A DNA stretch of 64,000 nt from positions 199,928 through 263,927 of the forward strand of contig ML213508.1 of the NCBI GenBank assembly GCA_004369045.1. The letters run 5' to 3'. This document shows, piece by piece, positions 31,929 to 41,712 of the stretch; position 1 is the stretch's first letter, and the number at the start of each line of letters is the position of its first letter. Position numbers and translations under genes: made by a program. Origin of the DNA: Heliocybe sulcata. Its lineage: Eukaryota > Basidiomycota > Agaricomycetes > Gloeophyllales > Gloeophyllaceae. The notes beneath the pieces were generated by a model. That model was not told the DNA's origin and ran no database searches. It worked only from the letters and a program-made list of their open reading frames with translations.

Positions 31929-33524
31929 CTAGTTATAATGCTTCACGACTATCCCGTTCAGAGTTTGAACCTCTACGGCACTGGATGCACCTTCAGGCTT
32001 TAACTCGCTCTTGCCGTAAGCACTGGTCCTCGTCTTCCTCCACGCCTCCATAGTCGTGGTCTGCTGGTCATCAGACCGCTTCCGTACGCCGACTCTCTGC
32101 AACACAGGACTCTCATCCACGAGAGGCTTCAGTAGGACATCGTCATCTGGCAAGCCGAAGAAGAACAAGCTGAGCCGCGGGTAGCCCTGCTGGGATGGCG
32201 GAGGTTGAACCACGCGGTGAATGGTGGCCTTATAGAAGCCTCCTGTAAGAAACTCGAGAGCATCACCGATATTGACGACCTGTGAAACATCAATATAATT
32301 GTACCTCCTGAGGAAATTACCGAGCACGTACTATAGCGTTATTGACGTGCTTCACCCATTGCCACTTGCCTTCCGGCGAGAGGATCTGGAGTGCCGCCAC
32401 TGGTTGGCTCCATAATACCGTGACGCTACCGATATCTGGGTTGGGTGATGCGTACATACGTGACGTCTACTATAGATAAGGCGGCTGCGTACCAGTATGG
32501 CCCTTCATCCACACATTCTTGGTCTTGATCTCGTCTTCCTCCGGTCGCGGATAGCTGTCGACGTTGTGGTTAGCGGTCAAAGTCGAAGTCCGTGCCCTCC
32601 ATTCCTCACTCACTATTTCATGAATCGAACTGCGCCATTCGTCAGGGGAAAGCGTCAAGAGCATGGTCATCGGGACGCACCGTAACTCTCCCCTTGAGCG
32701 TCCCAGTTGTGCAGCTCTACGAGCCTCTCTTCAGGCAAGTCAAGGCCACGGGCGAGCAGCCTAAACGTACATGAACAGAGTTCGAAGTACTGGGACGGAC
32801 ATACAGAGATGCTTACCTCAGGATGGGATGGACTACGTTGAAGTAGCAGTGCCTCGCGAAAGCATCGATCTCAGGCAGGAACGGCTGTATGGCATTTGGG
32901 TGCTGGCGCTTAGTAATGTCGTGATTTACTATGGCCGGTGTTAGCGGTAAAGAACACCATACTCACGGATCTGAAGCAACGTACGATTGTAGTGTTCGAC
33001 CCGGTCGTGAACACCAGCGTCGATGTGCTAAGCCATTAATCCGTCAAATTTTGCAAACAGCACCATGCCCTGCAGCGCTCACCCAGTACTGAGGCAGTTT
33101 ATAACCTTGGTAGGAGCCGGTCGCTTTGATATCACTAACAAGCTCTTTCTTCTCTTCGAGACTGACTTGCGTAAATGGAATGTGGGCAATATCAAACATG
33201 CGTTTTGTCTGCAAGTATAGAGTTTACCATGATTCAGACAATCATTCATCGTTACGCACCTGAGCTGACGTGTATCCATGGTTGATGACATAGAGGAATC
33301 CTTGATGTGCCATGGCGTCCGTAGCTAGTTTTGTTAGCTGAGCCCGTCCTTCCGGAGTACCGGCTTGGGCTAAATCTATGACTGGAAGGACAGCATAGTC
33401 CACTTCCGGCGAAAAGTCCCAGTATGAGCATAAGCAATATCACGAAACTGGAACACGTACAGTCCTCCGTCGCCTCAGGGGCGGGAGTATATGGCTCGAC
33501 GTAGGGCAAAACCCTGCTTGGCAT
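31929..33524 (-). CDS. 2OG-Fe(II) dioxygenase (isopenicillin-N-synthase-like), copy A
   Basis: Ten exons: 33461-33524, 33260-33402, 33083-33208, 32985-33027, 32817-32928, 32681-32760, 32614-32629, 32493-32554, 32332-32435, 31929-32279 (366 residues). The N-terminal DIOX_N part reads LPVIDLAQAGTPEGRAQL and GFLYVINHGYT. The catalytic double-stranded helix has iron ligands H-T-D (KGHTDIGSVT, about 213-216) and distal His (KATIHRVV, about 271), with R-x-S for 2-oxoglutarate (YPRLSLFFF). It should oxidise a small molecule; the substrate is unknown. Exon 7 is 16 nt and is conserved in copy B. No break was seen. Confidence 0.9.
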
Positions 33525-34604
33525 GGCGGTGTACGAACGGGTGGGACTGAACACAGGCTTGAAGAGCTCTTTATCAGATAGCAGGAGCACTGAGACTGTA
33601 TCGTGGTCCACAGTCTGCCATAACCAATGATGCTCGTGGGTGCCCAGGCATCGAGCCGGAATGTATACTCCCAAGCCGTGGGGTCAGCAGGGCCACGGAT
33701 GTCTAGAAGCTACAGAGACTTCCGGCCGAACTTCGCAACACCAGTTCTTAAAGCTAATTAAGGCTCTGGCATTTCGGAGCACTGCCGGGAGCTTGTGCCA
33801 AGCAGAGTATAAGAAAACCTGCTTCTGCTGTTATATGGACACATCAGATGTACAGATCCTTATTGAAACACGTACCGCGTGTTCACCGCTCAGAGTCTAA
33901 GAGTTTGGTGGGCATGTATTAGTGCATCTTGCGTAACAGACCACTTATTGATGGTGATAGACTCATCCAATCTCAAGACGGTAGTGTGAGAGACGCATAG
34001 CCGGAGTATTGTTATTATTGTTAGTACGTCGGCACGATAACAGGGCCTTCAACAAGTAAGGATCAGATCGCATGATAGCTAGATAAAGCTTGTGGTCTAA
34101 ATTACGTACCTGCAGGACCTTCCAGTTCAAGCGAGTGATGTTTGACGCCAGTCCAGTCGATACTTTACCGCTGAGTTCATACAGCACAAGGGTAATCACA
34201 GTAGCCAGCGCATGAGCATGGAAAGAATTGGTTGCAAATGGGAATACTATGAGGTGAAGGAACAGCATCTCGAAGCAGACATGAACACTGAGAGGCTTGA
34301 TAAGATGCCCTGCATCCCCCCAAAACTTTGTCGCATAACCGGTTGTAGAAGGATTCAATCTACGTCGGCGAGTGGTACAAAAGAGAAAGAAAAGGTCGTG
34401 AGCGGGATGCGGGGCGAGAAGCGGAGTCCGAATCATTGCATTTATTTGCGTATATTTACTCGTCTTCAAAGCCACACTGAGCAGTCAGCGCTCAGCGCTC
34501 AGCACCCCGAAGTCGAGGCATCGGGCAAAGGACATGGTGCACAAAGTACGAAGTCTATTCTCACCAAAGCCGTGTACGTTGCTACCAGCCACAGAAGATA
34601 CCAC
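33525..34604. other. about 1.1 kb between 2OG oxygenase copies
   Basis: Holds a 170-codon minus-strand frame (33963-34475) with a hydrophobic stretch but no recognisable family, and a small CAGCGCT direct repeat near 34490. No supported gene. Confidence 0.35.
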
Positions 34605-36193
34605 TCAATTCCAATGCTTGACAACGATCCCGTTGACGACCTCCTCCTCAGTCCCCTTCTCCTTGCCAGGTTTTAATTCTACCCTTCCATAGGAACGCGT
34701 CCGCCCCTTCCTCCAGGCCTCCATAGTAGGCGCCTCAGCGTCCTCGAAGCGAGGCTTGACCCCAGCTTCGTCGAGGATAGAACGATTGGACACCAAAGAC
34801 GCTAGGCTAACATTGCTGTCGGTTTGGCAGAAGTAGTACGCCCCAAGGCGAGCATAGCCACGCTGATCAGCAGGCGGTTGGACAACTCTATGAATGGTCG
34901 CCCGGTAGTAGCCTCCAGACAGGAATTCAAGCGCATCGCCAGCATTAACAACCTAAGAGAATTTATTCGTTACGTTGATTGCAGAACCATAAGAGTGCAA
35001 TACGCCCTCACCAATCCATTAGGAATATGCTTGATCCATTGCCATTTGCCCTCAGGCGAGAGTATCTGAAGTGCGGCCACAGGTTGGCTCCAGAGTAGAG
35101 TCAGAGTTCCAAAATCTAGTTTGGTATGAGTTCGCAGCTCCACCTGCGACTGTCATAATCGTACCTGTGTGACCCTTCAACCAGACATTTTCGGTCTTGG
35201 ATTCTTCATCGTCGGTACGAGGATAACTTAGGACAATCTTCAATCAACTCTTCCACGATCCGAGCAATGTTTGACTGACTATTTCATGAAGCGAGCTACA
35301 CGGTGCAGGCGGTTATATCAATGTCTATCCTTAAATATGAGACATGATGGGCTAACCTGATGTCTCTGCGGGGCCCTGGAAACTATGCTTCTCAACGAAA
35401 GTTTCTTCGGGAAGATCGACTCCCAGCGCCAATATCCTAAAAGCGGTTTTCATCTATTGCCCTAACAAGTGTATTGCGCTAACTCACCTTAGAATAGGAT
35501 AGAGAATGTTGAAGTGATTGTGTTTAGCGAAAGCCTCAATCTCAGGAAGGAAAGGTTTGAGCGGCTCCGGATGCTCTCGGCCAAATACGTCGCAATTTGC
35601 TAGTGTGAAGAATTGACTATGCGCGCTTTGTGCCAAGCCGTGCGTAAACACATACTTGCATAGTGCTCCACTTGATCGTGGACACCACCATTTAAATGCT
35701 GCGAGATGGCGACGATAAATACCGCATCCGGACAGACATATACCAAGCAACCCACCCAATATTGGCGAAGCTTGTATCCTTGGTAGACACCGGCATCACC
35801 GTTCCCCAGGAAACGTATCTTCTCTTCATGACTTACTTGAGCGAAAGGAACGTCAGCAATGTCGAATACGCGATCCGTCTCGATGCTCCTTCAGTGGCCG
35901 AATCATAGACAACAGACACGCATGAGCATCCATACCTGGGCCTGGGTCCACCCATGGTTTATTACGTAGAAGAAACCTTGCTTGCTGATTGCATCCCGGG
36001 CGCGGGCGGCTAGCTCCCTGCGACCTTCCAGAGTGTCTGCCTTGGCAAGGTCGATCACTGCCAGATCAGCATATTCCACTGAGTGAAAACATCAGCACCT
36101 GCTGTCCGTACATAAGGAGCAGGACATACATTCTTCCTTTGTTGGGGGTGCAGGAACCCAGTGAGGTGTGGGCGGTAAAGTGAGACCTGGCAT
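34605..36193 (-). CDS. 2OG-Fe(II) dioxygenase (isopenicillin-N-synthase-like), copy B
   Basis: Ten exons with the same phases as copy A: 36130-36193, 35936-36078, 35756-35878, 35656-35698, 35488-35599, 35357-35436, 35280-35295, 35165-35226, 35012-35115, 34605-34952 (364 residues). Landmarks are AVIDLAKADTLEGRREL, GFFYVINHGWTQAQ, PFLPEIEAFAKH, LALGVDLPEETF, iron ligands in KGHTDFGTLT, and distal His in YYRATIHRVVQPP. The 2OG-binding R-x-S position reads R-L-G (YARLGAYYF), unlike copy A, so cosubstrate binding may differ. The 16-nt exon 7 (RFMK plus split codons) is retained. All splice ends are canonical. Confidence 0.88.
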
Positions 36194-36637
36194 ATCAGAA
36201 GCAGGAGATGGGGACAAGAGTCAGGAAGAGGAACAGAAAATTACCCTGCAATACGTGCCCTCGTCCTTCGCCTCCTTAAAAGCAACATCATTGCTTCTCG
36301 CCGGACCGAGGCGTACTGGCGATGTCCGCCATACCTTCCAAGTCGCATCACTTACGTGCAACGATCTCCCCTAATGACTCCAAAGGATCCGAAGTTTATC
36401 TGAAATATGGACGCAGTTGATAGGGGAGTGTATACTTAGCACACGCGATCCATATTGAGATGCCATTATCTCGAGGACATGGCCAGAATACCTTTATCTC
36501 GGTAGCGTTCTCCGTGGGACGTCACTTCCTCAAGATAGAAGGCAAGGCTTCGCGGCGTGGTAGCTTAACACCAGAGTGTATTATAGCATAGGGAAGCAAT
36601 GGCCTACTTCTATATCGCATCGAGCCGAGGCCCGCTT
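36194..36637. other. intergenic, promoter region of 2OG copy B
   Basis: 444 bp between 2OG copy B and the carboxypeptidase stop; nothing coding recognised. Confidence 0.4.
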
Positions 36638-38802
36638 TCATACCGAGTGAAGCTGCTGTTTGTTGATAACCTGCGTGAAGATCTCTAGTGCTGCTGCTGG
36701 TTGGAACGCCGGCTAGGGAGAAGCGACCAATTAGCTATAGGTATCGGGCAGAAGACATGACTTACGACTTCATGACCCGAGCCATACACCCTCCTATCAG
36801 GAACAAGGTGGAGTTCTGTCAGAAATGCACCTTGGCAGAGAGACTGGTACGTACGCAAAAGTGAAGTTATCCACGTTCTGGACTGCGGCTACCGGCGCTC
36901 CATCGATGGTCATATTCGTGAAGGGAGTGGCGTGTAGCCTCGCACCACCATACCAATTCATGGCCAGAACAGAGGCATGACCTCCCAGCCAATTACAACT
37001 ATACGATCCGAAGATTAGCATGAATCGATGGGTGCGATGGACTCTGCGTACTTGATATCTGCATCCCCGGCCTGGACACAGCATCCACGTGAGTGCACCA
37101 CCAGACAAGTATCGCTTCAAATGCCGTACCCATATAAGCATCTTTAATCCCGAATTTGCCAAGGCTCCAAGTTGTGGCAAAAGCGTCCGAGCATCCTGAC
37201 CAGCGGAAATGAGCTTCGAATAGCCCGAGTGTCAGATGGAACTTACATCTCCTGTACGTGTGAACAGCTCGTATGGTGCGTCAGGACATTCGGAGTAGTT
37301 CGCTTCAGCTCCAATAGCAGCCATGACCGAGGGTAAGCTCAGATAGTTCACATAGTATTCTGGTGGGAACAAGGCTGATGCATTTTGCCGAAGATCGTCG
37401 GAATCTCTGTCCCCTACCGCCGGCACGAATACATTCTCAATCTGAGTTATGTCCCCAAGTAAACGAAGGGCAATATTGAAAGTTAATGAGCGACTCACGC
37501 AGTAGTCATCTGCTCTCCCACATATTTCATTCGACGCAGTTGAATTACCTGCAGCATAACACGCTGCCTCTTGGACCAAGCAGCCATCAGGGCCATAGAA
37601 CGCTGCGTTGATCTGAGCCAGAACTGTATCGTTCTGGAGCTGACCATAGCCTGGGGCGTAAGTTGCAAAGTCTACGTATGCCTTGTTCTGCAAGAGCGGG
37701 TCGTACCACCCGCTGATCATGATATCAGCAATGCGACAATGCGACAAAGTTATTCCAGGTATGAACTGCCTTACTTGTTGATCATCAACGCGCTTACGGT
37801 AATCTTCTCGCCTTGAATCGCACCAGAGTCAATCAGCGCGTTCTGCTGATCGAAGTATGTCACCATGGCGGGACCGTAGTGTCCACCGTAGCTTTCAGTA
37901 GCGAAAATGAATCTGCGGGGCGAAGTTGAGCGAAATATCTATGGGAGTCGAATTAACATACTCTCTGCTTTGGTACTGAGCGAATTCACCACTCTCGAAA
38001 AGGACTTGGAATGCGTTCCAGACGTATGGCGAGGAGGTAAAGGTACTATTGACAGTATCGGTCCCGTACGAGAAGCCGGTCCCAATCGGTTGGTCGATGT
38101 AGATCACTGGGTAGCTGGCAATCATATCGGACCGTTTGCAGGAGATAGACCGATACATACTATTACTAACGTTGTTCCAGCTAACCAACATGACGGCTGC
38201 GTTTGCATGATAGTCACAAAAGTCGAGACAACACAAGCACTGACCTGTACGGGTTGATGTACGTCGACTCGCCATCGGGATTAACCGAGCACGGTCCATT
38301 CTCTAAGAAGCGTAGACATGAAGTGAGGTCGCCAGATGCACCGCCCATCGAGCGTACCTTGGAAAAGACCAATCATGGAAGAGCATCCAGGACCTCCATT
38401 GAGCCTAGCGGCCTAATCAAGACGAGAGGTCGAAGCGGGAATGGGAGAAAGCCTTACCAAAGCGTGAACGGTGCGGTTTCCGGACTCTCGCGAGCCTCAA
38501 AGAACCAGAACCACTGAAGAGCAGCTCAAATAGCACCCGACGAGTCCTGGGTTATGAGGCAGACTACCCACCATTGACATATTCGTCCCAACTTCGATAT
38601 ACCCAGACATCTGGTGCACACCCGGCGTCGTCTCGCAGATGCCTGAATCGTTAACATACCGCAGCTTCACATCAGGATTAGCTATCGATCTGAACTCGAG
38701 CTTGCTGTTCCCTGTCAAGAGCGTTGCCTGAGTGAGCAGGGCATGGGTCCCCAAGGTAAAGACCGCGAAGGCCAGGACAGACAGATAGGATACGACGCGC
38801 AT
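36638..38802 (-). CDS. secreted serine carboxypeptidase (peptidase S10)
   Basis: Fourteen exons: 38572-38802, 38458-38513, 38358-38404, 38245-38302, 38161-38180, 37962-38106, 37775-37912, 37499-37712, 37247-37441, 37130-37195, 37052-37071, 36855-36998, 36766-36793, 36638-36712 (478 residues). It removes C-terminal amino acids from peptides, outside the cell or in the vacuole. S10 landmarks are [20 protein letters not shown] and the catalytic Ser in ATESYGGHYGP (about 192). The catalytic Asp lies in IWAGDADI (about 393) and the catalytic His in VYGSGHEVP (about 452). The chosen ATG gives the signal peptide MRVVSYLSVLAFAVFTLG. An upstream in-frame ATG at 38856 lies too close to the TATA box. 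Several N-x-S/T glycosylation sites are present. Two exons are 20 nt long. Confidence 0.92.
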
Positions 38803-38863
38803 GAGGGGTAGATCCAGGAGCGGGGTGCCGTCCAGCCAGTCCCTCCAGTGCGACATCGCCCTT

Positions 38864-38871
38864 CTTTATAT
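38864..38871 (-). promoter_or_regulatory. TATA box of the carboxypeptidase gene
   Basis: Minus-strand ATATAAAG lies about 62 bp upstream of the ATG at 38802. It is only 8 bp from the alternative ATG at 38856, which favours the downstream start. Confidence 0.55.
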
Positions 38872-39465
38872 TTCTAGGTTGCGCGGTCCATATGCAAGGG
38901 GATATCTGAAGCGCCTTCTTTCCCGTTGCCCCGAGTGCGCATGCGGGAGCAATCTCATGGTATTTTTAGGTGGGCGACTGCGGGAGATCCCAAATGCGTC
39001 GCATTGCTCCCATTCCAGTAGAGCAGTCATGCAAGCTCAAGATGCAAGCTCAAGAAAGTGAGATCTGAGCAGGGATTTTCTGGTTTTTGCATTGTAGTAC
39101 GTGGTAGTAGTTGAGATGCAGGGCGAAGCTCGAGTCCAAGCGAGAAACAAAGTCAACCGGCAACGGCCCGGCTGATATCGGCAAGTGCACTCATCGAATC
39201 CGTTTCAGCGCGATTGGGCCTGAGATTATACATTTCGTACACTGGTCAGCCAGCCCGTGCAATGTCACGAACTTCAAAAGAAACGGTGCTACGCAAACGT
39301 GATCCAGTCCGAATCATCTGTAAATCTCCAATCGATATTATACGGAGCTACACTTCAACTTGGTCCATTTGGATCGTGCTGCGTTCATTTCGCCACGAGA
39401 GAATTTCAGCAGGTATAACATCTAGGCGCAAGATACGAGTCGCTGAGGAGTGTCGTTTGATAATG
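38872..39465. other. intergenic, nothing recognised
   Basis: Between the carboxypeptidase promoter and the 7TM gene stop. Short frames only. Confidence 0.4.
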
Positions 39466-41199
39466 TCAGGCCGGGGAACGCTGGTCAGACCACAGAGTAG
39501 CAGAAGATGCAGCCGATGGCGAAGGGAGAACGGGGGGAGGCATGTCGAAAGCCGTATACCTTGTCGTAATGGCAAGAGGAACTTTGGATACCGCAGGATC
39601 AGCAGAACGTAAGTGATACGGGTACGGAGTGAGAGTCGCAAAAGATCCCCGGCTGGTCTGAGTGGCAGTCTCGACGTCGACTATAATGTCGATCTGCAGC
39701 GTCGAAGGAGGCTGCCGATGGAAGGCGCCAAGCTTCCGGGCGATATACAGACAGAAGGTGGAGCCGGAGGATATACAGTGAGTCAGCGCGCTTCTCCATG
39801 TGACAAGGATGTCCTATATTGAGCGGCGTACGGCAATAGATGACGATGAGAATGGAAGAGAAGGTGCAAGTGGTGTGATGGGCGGTACTCACTCGCTGGC
39901 TGCCGAATACGAGGAAGACGACAATGCCAACTATGAATAGCGTGATAGGCGTGAATGGCTCAATACGTCGTAACGGAGCACTTACATGTGGATAAACAAA
40001 GGTCCGGTACCGGCTGTGACGAGCAGCGTGAAAGACAGCAAACGACGGAAACGATGATTATGTGTACATACGTTTGTCCAGTTCTTGATGGCCGAGCCAT
40101 TGAGAGCTAGCCCAAGCAAGACGTAGGCTGCGAAGACAACCACCCGAATTGTGAAGGACTGATCCAGATCTTGCTCAACAATACTCGAGCAATTCCTGAC
40201 AAGCAGGACACCAGTCCAAACTGGAAATCAGATAGTTAGTAGTAAATTGTCAACAAACCCGCCACACTCACAACCAAATAATCCAGCAAGGACGAGGGTA
40301 GCCAAGCAAATGGCGCTGACCGTCACTTCCCTAGATCAATCGTCAGGACGTGCATGAATGACCTGCGAAGTAAGCCTGACAAAGCTCGGATATCTACAAC
40401 GCAGTAGAACAATGCTCGATATACGCTGGAAGGGTGAGCGAAGCCAAGCTAAGATGGACCTCAGACACCAACCACCCAACATCAAGACAATAGACTCACT
40501 ACTAAAGTCGTCAAACCGGTGATGACGAAAGCAAGGTAAGGCATAAGAACTAGCTATACAGCGCGCCATTACCGTATAGCTATGGACCGGATAGCCTTTG
40601 ACTCACGAGAATCGTTTCAAGCGAGTCACGGTACCATAACGGTGGTACTGGTTTCGGGCCCACGGCATCTCTCATTGTGAGCCATATCTGAAGGATGAAG
40701 GTAAACTGACGGAGACGGGCGAGCAGTAACATAGGCATACATGGAAGACAAGGGATGTCGCGGAGGTTGCTACCCTATCAAGGTTGTTAGCTGTATGCTA
40801 TTGGCTGTCTGTGGAATGTATACGTACAAAGCAGACTGTGCTATCGTTAGCGAGGCGCTTGCGAGACAGGTCGAGTACCGCGGGGGTGGGCCAACCACTT
40901 CACCGGAGAAATATCTACCTCATGATCAGCCCAAGATGGCAATACCCAAGGAGCAGATATACGCACAGCAGGAGAAGGCATGGAAACGTGGACAACCACC
41001 ATGAAGAACACAATGATATCAAGACTGGGTTCCTACAAGGAGTAGCCATAAGTTACTGAACCTGCGTATACGAACGAAAATAGACGCACCGCTTGGTTGT
41101 TGTCGGCCAGAGCATGGTAAGTAGAAGAATAGTAAGTCCGAATCCTCCCAACACCTGCATCCAGAAGTAAAACTGGACCCTCCAGTCGCCGTCAAACAT
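39466..41199 (-). CDS. orphan seven-transmembrane (GPCR-like) protein
   Basis: Twelve exons: 41090-41199, 40919-41032, 40828-40857, 40741-40774, 40607-40687, 40500-40553, 40398-40459, 40272-40330, 40072-40220, 39986-40013, 39893-39930, 39466-39813 (368 residues). Seven hydrophobic segments are visible: FWMQVLGGFGLTILLLTML, PVLISLCSSWWLSTF with its long continuation, SLTIAQSALVATSATSLVF, LVLMPYLAFVITGLTTLV, VTVSAICLATLVLAGLF, TIRVVVFAAYVLLGLAL and LCLSTFGIVVFLVFGSQ. A cytosolic tail of about 110 residues rich in Ser, Pro and Thr follows. It resembles a large basidiomycete family of uncharacterised 7TM proteins and not the Ste3 or cAMP-receptor types. Ligand and coupling are unknown. A receptor role is inference from topology. 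Confidence 0.7.
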
Positions 41200-41712
41200 A
41201 ATATTCGCAAGTCTGGCTCAAACTGTTGCTTGTTGCTGCAAGGGTGACGCTGCGGTAATTCGACGGAGGGGGGCGACGGAGGTGGTCCACGTACGTCTTG
41301 AGGGTGTCCGAAAGAGTCGTATGTGAGCAAGTCAGAGGAGGAAGGAACAGCCGCAAACCTCTCCGAATCCGTCAACTCATGCATCATAGGCCTTTCACCT
41401 CTTCACGTCTCGATACATTACGCAACGTGGTCAGTGGCGCATCGTTGCATATCCTGTCAAGGTTGGCAGCCTTGGAAAAAGGTATTGCTTGTCGATATAG
41501 CACATATATGGGCCTGCCACGGATCTGCCACCGAGGTCGGAGAATAGAATCTATCCGGAGAGGAGATTCAGAGGATGGAGCGATGGACTCGCAGTGTATC
41601 AGGGGAGATACGTGGAGACTAGTCACTGTGGCCCAAGACGTGCCGAAGAAGACAATCAGTATCATTACCAAGTTGAATACGATATAAGCAACGTCCAGAT
41701 ATCGGAAAAGTT
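41200..41712 (-). other. coding-like segment of unknown identity
   Basis: On the minus strand there is one clear membrane-helix-like run (AYIVFNLVMILIVFFGTSW, about 41630-41690). Nearer the 7TM gene is a hydrophilic, Pro/Ser-rich run (SSDLLTYDSFGHPQDVRG, PPPSPPSVELPQRHP). They could be extra 5' exons of the 7TM gene, remains of another membrane-protein gene, or chance. The 7TM gene already has seven helices without them. Confidence 0.25.

Noticed and set aside
33963-34475. 170-codon minus-strand frame between the 2OG genes
   Set aside because: No family motif, low-complexity Asn run, GTG/ATG ambiguity and no splice partners. It may be chance.
27782-36193. Classical secondary-metabolite biosynthetic cluster
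   Set aside because: No polyketide, peptide or terpene synthase core gene was found in the window.
38803-38856. Carboxypeptidase start at the upstream ATG (38856)
   Set aside because: It lies about 8 bp from the TATA box and would put 18 residues before the signal peptide.
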